Source of the DNA: Lawsonella clevelandensis
Lineage (GTDB): Bacteria; Actinomycetota; Actinomycetes; Mycobacteriales; Mycobacteriaceae
Assembly (NCBI RefSeq): GCF_001293125.1
Contig: NZ_CP009312.1
Span: forward strand, 1,277,447 to 1,341,446
Direction: 5' to 3'
Length of the DNA stretch: 64,000 bases
Made by a program: the position numbers and the translations under genes. The notes beneath the pieces are model-generated. The model saw only the letters and a list, made by a program, of their open reading frames with translations. It made no database searches and was not told the DNA's origin. Positions within the stretch are counted from its first letter, which is position 1. Each line of letters starts with the position of its first letter. Positions 29,361-37,838 of this stretch are shown one piece after another.

Positions 29361-29624
29361 ATGGAGCTCGCATTCGGTTTCCTCGGTTGGATTATCTTCG
29401 GTGGCATTGCTGGCTGGCTCGCTTCTAAGGTGATGAAGACCGATGAGCAAATGGGTGTTTGGGCCAACATTGGCGCTGGCGTTGCAGGTGGTCTTATCGG
29501 TGGTGCCATTCTTGGCTTCGTGCTCGGTGCGGAAAGTGCCGGCTTCTTCTGGAGCTTCGTCACTTCCTTCGTCGGTGCCTGCTTGGTCATCGGCATTATC
29601 AAGGCTGTGAAGGGGCGCAAGTAG
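29361..29624 (+). CDS. GlsB/YeaQ/YmgE-family membrane protein
   Basis: 87 residues, three Gly-rich transmembrane segments: FLGWIIFGGIAGWLASKVM, IGAGVAGGLIGGAILGFVLG and a C-terminal helix ending KAVKGRK. This is the transglycosylase-associated / YeaQ stress family of small inner-membrane proteins with unclear function. AAAGGA sits 9 nt before the ATG, and a strong terminator follows, so it is monocistronic. Confidence 0.88.
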   Translation: MELAFGFLGWIIFGGIAGWLASKVMKTDEQMGVWANIGAGVAGGLIGGAILGFVLGAESAGFFWSFVTSFVGACLVIGIIKAVKGRK

Positions 29625-29665
29625 TCAACGCACTGCGTCCTCCGACGCAGCCCATACAGATATAG

Positions 29666-29693
29666 GAATGCCCCCGCAGATGCGGGGGCATTC
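29666..29693 (+). terminator. Terminator of the GlsB-like gene
   Basis: GAATGCCCCCGCA pairs with TGCGGGGGCATTC over a 2-nt loop (effectively 4), followed by GCTGTTT. It also lies past the end of the convergent lipase gene. Confidence 0.85.
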
Positions 29694-29728
29694 GCTGTTT
29701 CTAGAGTGAGCTTTGTGCTAGCAGAACG

Positions 29729-30715
29729 CTAGGGGGCAGTGTAGTCGGATTGGCCAGCGTCACCAGCAAAACCGTTGTTTTCGCCCTTGTGGCTCTTACC
29801 GACCCACCCGTTGGGAACCTCCCACGGGGTGCCTTTGCAGTTGGCGGGCTGGTTGCGCAGGGCACGCAGAATAACCGGGCGCGCAATGGGGTCCTCGATC
29901 ATGCCTGAGTGCGTGATCTCATGATCCACCCGACATACATCCTGGATGACAACATTCTGCACGGTGGCACGGGGTCCGGCTTTCATCATGCCGGTGGTGT
30001 ATGGGGTAGCGGTCTTATCGTCCTTGGTCATCAGGCTGGCGTAGTGGACGCCAGGCATGGTGTCCGGAATGGACTTAGCATAGGCGATGGTGGGGGAGTC
30101 CCAGAGCTGGTATTCCGCCGGCAGCGAGGCGAAGAACCCAATAGCCTCTGGCAGGATGGGGTACTTGTGGGGGCCAAATGCACCCATGCTGTCCATGTCG
30201 GTGCCCTTCAGCGTGGGGGTGATGAGCACTGCATTGTTGACGTAGCGGTTAGCCTTGTACTTGTAGATCCACAGCTTGGTGAGCAGACCAGCCAGAGAGT
30301 GGGCTGCCACATTCACCTTCTTGGCACCGGTCTTCCGCATCACCATCTTGACGTAGGCGTCGATCTCTTTGAGGGAGGTGTCAACATCCTGGACGGCGTA
30401 GCGTTCGCGGTACTTCTCGAAGATGGCGTCCTCGTTGTAGCCGAAGTTCAGTGCCCACACGCACATTCCGTTGTGACGCAGGTAGGGGGTGAGGTACTTC
30501 CACTTCTGGGCGTTGGCCCACGTGCCGTGAATAAGAACGACCGGGTAGGGGTCTTTCTTGGTGAGGGTGCAGTGGGGGTCGCTAATTTCGGGGACGGTGT
30601 ATCCCGGGCCGGGGAGGATAGCTGCTTGGGCCACCGGGGTGGTGGTGAGACTAAAACCGAGCACTGCAGCTAGGGCTGCAGACACGCATGCAAGAGTTTT
30701 CTTCATAGCTTTCAT
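29729..30715 (-). CDS. Secreted lipase-like hydrolase with altered elbow (AHSLA)
   Basis: 328 residues; signal peptide 1-31 (KKTLACVSAALAAVLGF, cleavage after VAQA). The class-2 lipase fold shows PVVLIHGTWANAQKW, the nucleophile elbow and the His motif DHEITHSG. The elbow reads A-A-H-S-L-A-G around S140: both glycines of G-x-S-x-G are Ala, unlike the double lipase at 56926-58866. Ser is kept, and A-x-S-x-G-like variants are active in other lipases, so activity is possible. Start ATG 30715 or 30706. It lies 7 nt after the end of a decayed relative and was probably duplicated from it. Confidence 0.82.
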   Translation of the reverse strand: MKAMKKTLACVSAALAAVLGFSLTTTPVAQAAILPGPGYTVPEISDPHCTLTKKDPYPVVLIHGTWANAQKWKYLTPYLRHNGMCVWALNFGYNEDAIFEKYRERYAVQDVDTSLKEIDAYVKMVMRKTGAKKVNVAAHSLAGLLTKLWIYKYKANRYVNNAVLITPTLKGTDMDSMGAFGPHKYPILPEAIGFFASLPAEYQLWDSPTIAYAKSIPDTMPGVHYASLMTKDDKTATPYTTGMMKAGPRATVQNVVIQDVCRVDHEITHSGMIEDPIARPVILRALRNQPANCKGTPWEVPNGWVGKSHKGENNGFAGDAGQSDYTAP

Positions 30716-30722
30716 TCTATAC

Positions 30723-31318
30723 TTATAGTGCCCACTGGGTGTCGGAACACGTCACCTGCTTGTTCTGTAGTGCCCGCAGTACAAGCACCTGAACAGCCTG
30801 GTTCGTGGTGAGCTTGTTGTGGTCGAGCATTTCGCCGGGCTTGCACACGTTTTCCACGGTCACATTGGTGACGGTGGTGCCGCGGACAGGCTTCAAGAAG
30901 GTCGCGTCGTAGGGGGTAGAAGTGGTGTCGTGCTTGGTGGCTAGTGCGGTATAGCGCACACCCGGCATGGTGTCCGGCAGCGAGTTGATGTAGCGCACCA
31001 TGGGGGAGCCGACCAGCTGCTGAAGGGCAGCACTTGAGAGGACGGCGGAAAGACTGGTGGCGAGGGTGGGGTTGTCCCAGACGGGGAAGGTCGACAGACC
31101 CATCATGGTGACGCCGGCTGCCTTGCGGGCCTGTGTGAGGGTGGTGTCGGGGCCGTACTGTCCGCGTTGGACGGGGACAGTGGGGGCGGTGCGGAGGAAG
31201 CCGTCATCGGTGCCGGGAGTGGTGGTGAGGGGGCTGCCTGTGCAGCGGTGATGGTAGCGGTGAGGATGGCGCAGCTGGTAAGAAGGCCGGCTGCTACGCG
31301 AATAGTGTTGTTATGCAT
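30723..31318 (-). pseudogene. Decayed secreted lipase (frameshift and internal deletion)
   Basis: ATG 31318 opens a clear signal peptide (MHNNTIRVAAGLLTSCAILT, then ITAAQAA). Just after it the frame goes wrong at a run of five G on the plus strand (31229-31233). One more base would connect AAQAAPLTTTPGTDDGF to the second frame, which reads TQARKAAGVTMMGLSTFPVW and then matches the C-terminal third of the neighbouring lipase (SLPDTMPGVRYTALATKHD against SIPDTMPGVHYASLMTKDD). The middle of the protein, with the HG and nucleophile motifs, is missing altogether. Restoring the frame alone would not restore a lipase. Confidence 0.85.
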
Positions 31319-31559
31319 AAGGAGATCCTGGTGATATGACCCTGCTGCGGTGTCTGTAAAGGTCAATAGGTACATGGGTAATCGTTGACGAGCGTAGTGA
31401 ATCGGTCAAGGGATATTACCGAGAGTGGCAATTATGTGACGCGGGAGACAGCTGGGTGGCGGAGGGGAAGGAGAGTGTTGTCACCTCTTGCGAGCGCACA
31501 CCAAAATGGTATCATTTTGACGTCATACTATGTGTACAGACACAGGAGAAGTGATCGAC

Positions 31560-32579
31560 ATGAAGCGCACCCTCACCCCCGTATCACCCAACAACAACAC
31601 CAACCCCGCACCCGCCACCCCACCACACACAGAAGCGGACGTAGTTCTCGACGGCACCCCCGCAGCCACCCCAGCCCCCGGAAAGTTCGGAGGCTTCGAC
31701 ATCGAAGAAAAGCGTCTCCCCCACCTCACCGGTGGGCATGCTGCCCTCATTTTCCTCCTCCTCATCGTGCTCTTCACCGGCAGCATCGCACTCATCGCTG
31801 CTACCGGGGACACCGCCTCCCCCGCACTGACAGCAGTAATTGTCATCGTCATGCTGCTCAGCATCATCACCTGCACCGGATTCAGCATCATCCAGCCCGG
31901 CCACACCCTCGTTAGCCAATTCTTCGGCAAATACATCGGCACCATCCGTACCGATGGCTTCATCTTCACCTACCCCCTCACCGCCCGGAAGAAACTCTCC
32001 GTCCGCGTCCGCAACTTCGAAACCAACGAACTGAAGATCAATGACGAAGACGGCAACCCCGTCACGACCGCCGCCATCGTCGTCTGGACCGTCGGCGACA
32101 CCGCCCGTGCCAGCTTCGCCGTCAAAGACTACGAAGCCTTCATTGAAACCCAAGCCGAAGCAGCCCTCCGCCACGTCATCTCCACCCATCCCTACGACGA
32201 AGGCAGCCGTACCGACGTCGTCAGCCTGCGCGGCTCCACCGATGACGTCAGCCAAGAGCTCGCCGACGAAGTCGCTGCCCGAGTCGCCTCCGCCGGCCTC
32301 ACCATCATCGAAGCTCGCATCAGCTCCCTCGCCTACGCCCCCGAAATCGCCCAAGCCATGCTGCAACGCCAGCAAGCCGCCGCCGTCGTCGCCGCCCGCG
32401 AACGCATCGTCGAAGGCGCCGTCTCCATGGTGCAAGACGCCCTCCACCAGCTAGAAGAACACGACATCGTGGAACTCGACGACGAACGCCGCGCCGCCAT
32501 GGTCTCCAACCTGCTCGTCGTCCTCTGCTCCGACAACCACGTATCCCCAGTAGTCAACACCGGAACCCTCTACAACTAA
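31560..32579 (+). CDS. SPFH/Band 7 membrane protein
   Basis: 339 residues from ATG 31560, with AGGAGA upstream. A Pro/Thr-rich cytoplasmic N-terminus is followed by two hydrophobic segments ([20 protein letters not shown] and [19 protein letters not shown]), then [20 protein letters not shown] and the Band 7 domain through [14 protein letters not shown] to [25 protein letters not shown] proteins form oligomeric membrane microdomains and often control proteases. The gene is paired with a ribbon-helix-helix protein 44 nt downstream, an arrangement recurring in actinobacteria. Codon use is strikingly C-ending (GCC, ACC), as in ftsH. Confidence 0.88.
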   Translation: MKRTLTPVSPNNNTNPAPATPPHTEADVVLDGTPAATPAPGKFGGFDIEEKRLPHLTGGHAALIFLLLIVLFTGSIALIAATGDTASPALTAVIVIVMLLSIITCTGFSIIQPGHTLVSQFFGKYIGTIRTDGFIFTYPLTARKKLSVRVRNFETNELKINDEDGNPVTTAAIVVWTVGDTARASFAVKDYEAFIETQAEAALRHVISTHPYDEGSRTDVVSLRGSTDDVSQELADEVAARVASAGLTIIEARISSLAYAPEIAQAMLQRQQAAAVVAARERIVEGAVSMVQDALHQLEEHDIVELDDERRAAMVSNLLVVLCSDNHVSPVVNTGTLYN

Positions 32580-32623
32580 AGGACCCGGCCACCCACACCC
32601 CACCACCCGAAAGAACCACCACC

Positions 32624-32833
32624 ATGGTTAACCGACGCATCTCCGACACCGCCCGCAAAACACTCTCTCTGCGGCTCACCCCCGAAGTGTATGAAGGAAT
32701 CGCTCGCTGGGCTGCGGATGATCTCCGCTCTATCAACGCCCAAATAGAAATGCTGCTCCGCGATAGCCTTCAAGAAGCAGGTCGACTCCCCGCAAAAAAA
32801 GACCGCGCCCGGAGTGACACTTCGGCTGCTTAG
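32624..32833 (+). CDS. Arc/ribbon-helix-helix DNA-binding protein
   Basis: 69 residues. RKTLSLRLTPEVYEGIARWAADDLRSINAQIEMLLRD fits the RHH fold: a beta strand (LSLRL) followed by two helices, with the Arc-type SINAQIEMLL second helix. These proteins bind DNA as dimers and usually autoregulate. It is co-transcribed with the SPFH gene and followed by a terminator. No toxin gene accompanies it, so it is not a conventional antitoxin. Likely target: its own operon promoter near 31500-31550, where an imperfect repeat GTAT-N-ATAC surrounds TGACGTCA. Confidence 0.82.
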   Translation: MVNRRISDTARKTLSLRLTPEVYEGIARWAADDLRSINAQIEMLLRDSLQEAGRLPAKKDRARSDTSAA

Positions 32834-32856
32834 GCAGAGCCGACAACGATGACACA

Positions 32857-32891
32857 TGGGAGAGTCCAGATCAACGACCTGGACTCTCCCA
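32857..32891 (+). terminator. Terminator of the SPFH-RHH operon
   Basis: TGGGAGAGTCCAG and CTGGACTCTCCCA form a 13-bp perfect stem with a 9-nt loop, followed by CTTGTTTGG. Confidence 0.85.
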
Positions 32892-32933
32892 CTTGTTTGG
32901 AATAAGAACACCGCTCTCAATGCCGTCACAACG

Positions 32934-32968
32934 AAAAGGCACCCATAGGAAACCTATGGGTGCCTTTT
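32934..32968. terminator. Second, bidirectional terminator
   Basis: AAAAGGCACCCATAGG and CCTATGGGTGCCTTTT form a perfect 16-bp stem around AAA, with A and T tracts on both sides. It can end the small minus-strand gene at 32993-33118 as well as plus-strand transcription. Confidence 0.9.
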
Positions 32969-32992
32969 GTGTTATCGATTGGGAATGCTTTT

Positions 32993-33118
32993 TTAAGAGT
33001 GGATGAGGGCGATAATGGGGAGCACGACAATGATGCCAACAATCTTGAGAACACGTCGGACGATCTTGCCGGCCTTGGCCTTATCGAACTCTTTCTTTTC
33101 CTTTTTTTCTTTTGCCAT
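32993..33118 (-). CDS. 41-residue basic membrane microprotein
   Basis: ATG 33118 opens a frame reading MAKEKKEKKEFDKAKAGKIV then RRVLKIVGIIVVLPIIALIHS, ending at 32993. The first 22 residues are highly charged (ten Lys/Arg), the last 17 form one transmembrane helix, so it should sit N-in at the membrane. The frame ends immediately before a strong terminator and occupies an otherwise empty gap. No strong Shine-Dalgarno is visible. Function unknown; coding status is inferred from composition and position. Confidence 0.65.
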   Translation of the reverse strand: MAKEKKEKKEFDKAKAGKIVRRVLKIVGIIVVLPIIALIHS

Positions 33119-33229
33119 GCGGTTATTTTATCCAACATATGTCGGGAGATGTGGATAAAAGGTGTGCGAAGTTGCCGTTATCCCTCTAACCGTATGGTGC
33201 ATGAACTCTTTTTTCGGCAGTGACAGGGG

Positions 33230-33706
33230 TTAGCCCTGGTAGCGTTCCTTGGCTTCTTCCAGGATCTTCTCGGCAGCAGCCTTGTCGCCCCAACCGGTGC
33301 CGGAAACTTCCTTGTTGGGCTCCAAGTCCTTGTAATGGACAAAGAAGTGCTCGATCTCGTTGCGGAGATCCTGCGGTACGTCATCGATGTCGTGGATGTG
33401 GTTCCAGCGCACATCGTCCAGCACAGCGATCAGCTTGTCGTCGCCGCCGGCTTCGTCGGTCATGTTGAAGACGCCGACCACGCGGGCGGGCACAACGCAG
33501 CCGGGGAAGACGGGTTCCGGCAGAATGACGAGGGCATCCAGCGGGTCGCCATCCTCACCCAGGGTGTGGTCAATGAAGCCATAGTCGGCCGGGTAGGCCA
33601 TGGGGGTGAAGAGGTAGCGGTCCAGACATATGCGACCAGTCTCGTGGTCAACTTCGTACTTGTTGCGGGACCCCTTGGGGATCTCAATGATGACGTCGAG
33701 GCTCAT
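33230..33706 (-). CDS. ppa: Inorganic pyrophosphatase
   Basis: 158 residues from ATG 33706 (AAAGGTAGG upstream). A longer frame back to 33811 exists but lacks support. Family I signatures: [25 protein letters not shown], and the metal-binding D-x-D-P-x-D block DGDPLDALV. Hydrolyses pyrophosphate from biosynthetic reactions, pulling them forward. The His residues of mycobacterial-type enzymes near the C-terminus were not aligned. Divergent from the PBP4 gene, as in M. tuberculosis (Rv3628/Rv3627c). Confidence 0.96.
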   Translation of the reverse strand: MSLDVIIEIPKGSRNKYEVDHETGRICLDRYLFTPMAYPADYGFIDHTLGEDGDPLDALVILPEPVFPGCVVPARVVGVFNMTDEAGGDDKLIAVLDDVRWNHIHDIDDVPQDLRNEIEHFFVHYKDLEPNKEVSGTGWGDKAAAEKILEEAKERYQG

Positions 33707-33832
33707 CAAGTAACCTACCTTTGCAGCGGAAACTAACGGTTTCCTATAAGGATAGACCAGGCTCGCACCGAGCCCGTGATTCATGAAAGAATGAAGCGGC
33801 AATACGCCCACTCACTTGGCAAAGGACTGTCT

Positions 33833-35221
33833 ATGAAAGACCGTAAGCGTCTCACCATTGCCCTCTCCGTGTTGATGGTTATTCTGCTCGCGGTCGGTAC
33901 CGCACTTGCCTTTTACATCGTGCCGCGGATGCGGGGTGTGAACGCCACCGACTCATCCTCCTGGGTGAAAGGTATTGCCCTGCCACCCACCATGGAAGAA
34001 CGCGATGACGTGTTCCAGCCGGTATCCCAAGATGCCCCCATTCCCGATGCAGACATCCTCTCCGCCCGCCTGAACGCACTGCTCAGCGACTCCACCATGG
34101 CGAACTTCACCGGCTCCGTCCACGACGCCATGAGCGGGAAAACCTTGTGGGAGCACCAGCCGGACAAAGCCCTGCAATCGGCCAGTGTGATGAAGCTGCT
34201 CACCGCTCAGGCGGCCCTCCTGGTACTTCCCGATGAGCAGCGGGTCAAAACGGAAACCCTCTTGCTCGGTAACGGCACTGTCGTGCTGCGCGGCTACGGG
34301 GACGTCACTCTCTCCACCGCCCGCACCGGCCAGGACAGCTTCTACCATGGTGCGGCACGCCTCTCCGAGCTAGCCAAGCACACTAAGGTTGCCCTGCAAA
34401 AGCGCGGTATCACCGCTACCAAAGTGGTCGTAGATACCTCCCTCTACCAGGAATCCGCTATGGCGAAGGGCTGGAATTCTGCCGACATTGGCGGCGGGTT
34501 CATTGCCCCCATGTCCCCGGTGATGGTGGACGGTGCCCGCCTCAACGCCAGCTGGGAGGATTCCCCCCGCGCAGAGAGCCCGGCCACCCAGGCAGGGCGC
34601 GCGCTAGCCCACTATCTGGGCGTGGATACCGTCACCGTCACCAGCACCCGTACCAAGACCTCCACCGTGTTAGGTACGGTGTGGTCCGCGCCGCTTCTCA
34701 CCCGACTCCATGACGTCCTCATCCACTCCGACAATGTGCTGGCGGAGGCCATCGGCCGAGAAATCGCAGTGAAGGAAGGACAGCCCGCCACCTTCCAGGG
34801 AGCCACCATCGCCATCCGTCATATCCTGGAGAAGAACGACATCAACACCTCCGGTCTCAAGATGTTCGACTCCTCGGGGCTGTCGTTGCGCAACCGGGTG
34901 TCCTCCCATACCCTCGTCGACGTGCTGCGACTGTCGGCAAAGAAGAGCCAAAGCCGGGCCCTGCTAGACGATCTGCCTGTCTCGGGTGGCTCCGGCACAC
35001 TCTCCAATCGGTTCTATGACGGGTCCTCAGCGCGCGGCTGGATCCGTGCCAAAACTGGCACGTTGAGCACCGCCAGCAGCCTGGCCGGTATCGCCGTCAC
35101 CCAAAACGGCCGGGTGCTGGTGTTCGCGTTCATTATTAACGGCGAGGGCCCTTCAACCGCCCGCCCAGTCCTGGATGCCCTGGCCGCCACGCTCCAGGCT
35201 TGTGGGTGCCAGCCCAAGTAG
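33833..35221 (+). CDS. dacB: PBP4-type D-Ala-D-Ala carboxypeptidase/endopeptidase (copy 1)
   Basis: 462 residues from ATG 33833 with AAAGGA 9 nt upstream. One N-terminal transmembrane helix (about 8-30) anchors the enzyme. Active-site motifs are S118-x-x-K121 (SASVMKLLT), SDN (IHSDNVLAEA) and KTG (IRAKTGTL), with the large PBP4 insertion between the first two. It trims peptide stems or cross-links of peptidoglycan in the periplasm. Counterpart of Rv3627c. It is followed 17 nt later by a second, secreted PBP4 gene. Confidence 0.93.
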   Translation: MKDRKRLTIALSVLMVILLAVGTALAFYIVPRMRGVNATDSSSWVKGIALPPTMEERDDVFQPVSQDAPIPDADILSARLNALLSDSTMANFTGSVHDAMSGKTLWEHQPDKALQSASVMKLLTAQAALLVLPDEQRVKTETLLLGNGTVVLRGYGDVTLSTARTGQDSFYHGAARLSELAKHTKVALQKRGITATKVVVDTSLYQESAMAKGWNSADIGGGFIAPMSPVMVDGARLNASWEDSPRAESPATQAGRALAHYLGVDTVTVTSTRTKTSTVLGTVWSAPLLTRLHDVLIHSDNVLAEAIGREIAVKEGQPATFQGATIAIRHILEKNDINTSGLKMFDSSGLSLRNRVSSHTLVDVLRLSAKKSQSRALLDDLPVSGGSGTLSNRFYDGSSARGWIRAKTGTLSTASSLAGIAVTQNGRVLVFAFIINGEGPSTARPVLDALAATLQACGCQPK

Positions 35222-35238
35222 CCCAGTAGCATGGGGGT

Positions 35239-36627
35239 ATGCGCACACCCCACGTTCAGTTCCGCCCCCGCTCTGCCACCGCAGGCCTCCTGGTAAGCCT
35301 GCTGCTGTGCGCCACTGCGGTAGCTTTTCCGGCTGACGGGCAGGCCGCCCTCCCACCCGACCACAGCCACCCGCCCGCCACAGCTCTCCCCACAGTCTCC
35401 ACACAACCCGGACAAACAGCCCTCCCCGCGCAACCTGCCCCAAGCGGCTCCTGCACCCTCACCATGCGGAAGGCCCTCACCTCGACTCTGCAGGCCAGTG
35501 GTATCACCTCCTTCGGTGGGGTGGTCTCCAGCAGCATCGAGTTGTGGCAGAGCGGCGCCAGCCGTCCCCTTGCGCCCGCTTCCGTCACTAAACTCCTCAC
35601 CGCCTCCGCAGCCCTCCACACCCTCAACCCCAACCGGCGCCAAGAAACCGGCGTCTACCTGGCCATTGACGGCAGCCTGGTCGTGCGCGGAACTGGCGAC
35701 GTCACCCTCTCCCGGCGCGCCACCGGCCCCACCTTCTACCGCAACGCCGCCCGCCTCTCCGACCTTGCCCGGCAGGTATCCGACAAAGTAAAGCTGCTGC
35801 CCATCAAACCCAAGCGGCTCATCGTCGACACCTCCTACTACACCGGCCCCACCATGGCCCACGGGTGGGACCGCTGGGATATCGGCGGTGGCAGCATCGC
35901 CCCCATCGTCCCCGCTATGCTGGACGGCGCCCGCATCTACGACACCGGCTGGTACAACCCCCGCACCGCCACCCCTTCCCTCCAACTGGGTGCCACCCTC
36001 GCCCAGTACCTCAACGTCAAAGGCCTCACAGTAGAAGTAGCGGACAGTACCCCACTGGCCCTCCTCCCCCTTGGCAAGGTCTATTCCGCCCCGCTCACCG
36101 ACCGCGTGCACGACATGCTGCTGTACTCCGACAATGTGCTGGCCGAATCGATCGGCCGGGAAGTGGCGAAAGCCCTGGCGAAACCTGCCAGCTTCCATGG
36201 CGCAGCCTCCGCCGTACTCACCGCCATAGGCACCAACGGCATCCCCACCACCGGCGCAATCCTGCACGACACCTCTGGTCTCTCCACCTACAACCGGCTC
36301 ACCGCCCGTACCGTGGCAGAAACTCTGCGCCCCCACACGCTCGTGGACAAAACGCAGGTCACGGACATCATCGAGGCCAACCTGCCAGTTGCAGGGCAGA
36401 GCGGTACCCTCCGCTACCGCTTCGGTGGGCAGAACGCCGCCGCCCGCGGCCATATCCGTGCCAAGACCGGCTCCCTCAACAACGTCAGCACCCTGGCCGG
36501 CATTGTTTACAGCCTCCGCACCAGCACCCCCTACTACTTTGCCTTCCTCGTCAACGGCACCGCTTACTGGCCAGCCACCAGCTTGGTCGATAACCTGGCT
36601 GCCGCCCTTTACCGCACAGGCTGCTAA
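35239..36627 (+). CDS. PBP4-type D-Ala-D-Ala carboxypeptidase/endopeptidase (copy 2)
   Basis: 462 residues. The signal peptide (about 1-37; ATAGLLVSLLLCATAVAF, then ADGQAAL) has a cleavable end, unlike the anchor of copy 1. A Pro-rich spacer of about 30 residues follows. Motifs SVTK (PASVTKLLTA), SDN (LYSDNVLAES) and KTG (IRAKTGSL) are intact. The framework (TGDVTLSRRATG, HGWDRWDIGGGSIAP) closely parallels copy 1, so this is a tandem duplication with diverged targeting. It is transcribed with copy 1, tilS and probably hpt. Confidence 0.92.
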   Translation: MRTPHVQFRPRSATAGLLVSLLLCATAVAFPADGQAALPPDHSHPPATALPTVSTQPGQTALPAQPAPSGSCTLTMRKALTSTLQASGITSFGGVVSSSIELWQSGASRPLAPASVTKLLTASAALHTLNPNRRQETGVYLAIDGSLVVRGTGDVTLSRRATGPTFYRNAARLSDLARQVSDKVKLLPIKPKRLIVDTSYYTGPTMAHGWDRWDIGGGSIAPIVPAMLDGARIYDTGWYNPRTATPSLQLGATLAQYLNVKGLTVEVADSTPLALLPLGKVYSAPLTDRVHDMLLYSDNVLAESIGREVAKALAKPASFHGAASAVLTAIGTNGIPTTGAILHDTSGLSTYNRLTARTVAETLRPHTLVDKTQVTDIIEANLPVAGQSGTLRYRFGGQNAAARGHIRAKTGSLNNVSTLAGIVYSLRTSTPYYFAFLVNGTAYWPATSLVDNLAAALYRTGC

Positions 36628-36629
36628 GT

Positions 36630-37748
36630 ATGTCTGACACCACCCGCCCGCTACCCCACGCTGACACCTTCGGTGGCAGCGGAGACCCCCACATGTGGGC
36701 CGTCACCACAGCAGTCCGCACCTGGTGGGAGAGCTACGGCCGACCTAGCCGAATCTGCGTCGCGCTTTCCGGCGGGGCAGACTCGCTCGCCCTCACTGCT
36801 GGAGCCATCCGCACAGGCGCCCAAGTGACGGCACTCGTCGTTGACCACCAGCTGCAGGAGGGATCCACCCAAGTCGCCCACCATGCAGCTGACCAAGCCC
36901 GCCAACTCGGCTGCGTCGACGCCCTCGTCATCCCCATCATCGTCACCGATGAACAAGGAGCGGGGATGGAAGCCGCTGCCCGCGAAGCCCGCTACGCAGC
37001 CCTCGACATGCTGCGCGCCGGGCAGCCCGTGCTGCTGGGCCACACCCAGGACGACCAGGCAGAAACCCTGCTTTTAGGGCTACTACGCGGCTCCGGCCCG
37101 CGAGCGATCGCCGGTATGTTGCCCTGGGAGGAACCCTGGGGACGCCCGTTGCTCGGTCTGCGCCGCGCCGATACCCAGGCGGCCTGCGCCGAACACACCA
37201 TTGACGTGTGGGAGGACCCACAGAACAGCGACCCCGCCTTCACTCGCGTCCGAGTGCGCCATGAGCTGCTGCCGCTGCTGCGCGACATTAGTGGGGGAGA
37301 CGTGGTACCCGGGCTGGCACGCACCGCCCAACTGGTGCGGGAGGACACCGTGCAGCTAGATGCGCAGGCCGCTGACCTCCTCGACCGCCTTACTGCGGAA
37401 CTTCCCCTGTCTGAGCCAAACAGCCTGCCCCCGGCTGAACCCACTAGCCTACCCGTGTCAGGGCTATGCGACCTGCCCATATCGGGGCTGTGCGACCTGC
37501 CCGACCCCACCCTGCGGCGGGTGCTCCGCCTCTGGCTGCACCGAAACGGACAAACCCAGGTGGGGTACCCACACCTCACCAGTATTGCCCGGCTCCTCAC
37601 CGACTGGCACGGCCAAGGGCCTGTCACCATCCCCGGAGGTGCCACGGTGCGACGCCACCACCAGCAGCTGACCCTCCAAGCCCCCACCTGCGGAGAACAC
37701 TGCTGCGGCGACACCTACCCCCACCCCCCAGCGCCCATTTTTAGGTGA
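36630..37748 (+). CDS. tilS: tRNA(Ile) lysidine synthetase
   Basis: 372 residues starting 2 nt after the PBP4 stop. The PP-loop SGGADS (47-52) binds ATP; GHTQDDQAETLLL and the RVRHELLPLL block follow, typical of TilS. The enzyme converts C34 of tRNA-Ile(CAU) to lysidine, essential for AUA decoding. A spacer near residues 262-292 contains the internally duplicated unit SGLCDLPI/SGLCDLPD. The C-terminal part is short and ends in a Cys/His/Pro-rich tail. Next gene: hpt. Confidence 0.93.
   Translation: MSDTTRPLPHADTFGGSGDPHMWAVTTAVRTWWESYGRPSRICVALSGGADSLALTAGAIRTGAQVTALVVDHQLQEGSTQVAHHAADQARQLGCVDALVIPIIVTDEQGAGMEAAAREARYAALDMLRAGQPVLLGHTQDDQAETLLLGLLRGSGPRAIAGMLPWEEPWGRPLLGLRRADTQAACAEHTIDVWEDPQNSDPAFTRVRVRHELLPLLRDISGGDVVPGLARTAQLVREDTVQLDAQAADLLDRLTAELPLSEPNSLPPAEPTSLPVSGLCDLPISGLCDLPDPTLRRVLRLWLHRNGQTQVGYPHLTSIARLLTDWHGQGPVTIPGGATVRRHHQQLTLQAPTCGEHCCGDTYPHPPAPIFR
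37458..37505 (+). repeat. 24-nt direct repeat within tilS
   Basis: Two adjacent 24-nt units (37458-37481 and 37482-37505) differ at few positions and encode SGLCDLPI and SGLCDLPD. It lies in a linker between the catalytic and C-terminal regions. Confidence 0.8.
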
Positions 37749-37838
37749 TTTGCCCCCCAAGAAACTATTCTCGAAGAAGAAGGACGCACCCCGTGCGGCC
37801 TGCCCACCCCAACGGATCAGCCACTTCAGAGGACACCG

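Noticed and set aside
32624-32833. Antitoxin of a toxin-antitoxin pair
   Set aside because: No small toxin-like frame on either side; the partner is an SPFH protein.
35014-36453. Long minus-strand frame (479 codons) opposite the second PBP4 gene
   Set aside because: Gly/Val-rich antisense shadow of a C-ending-codon gene; no motif.
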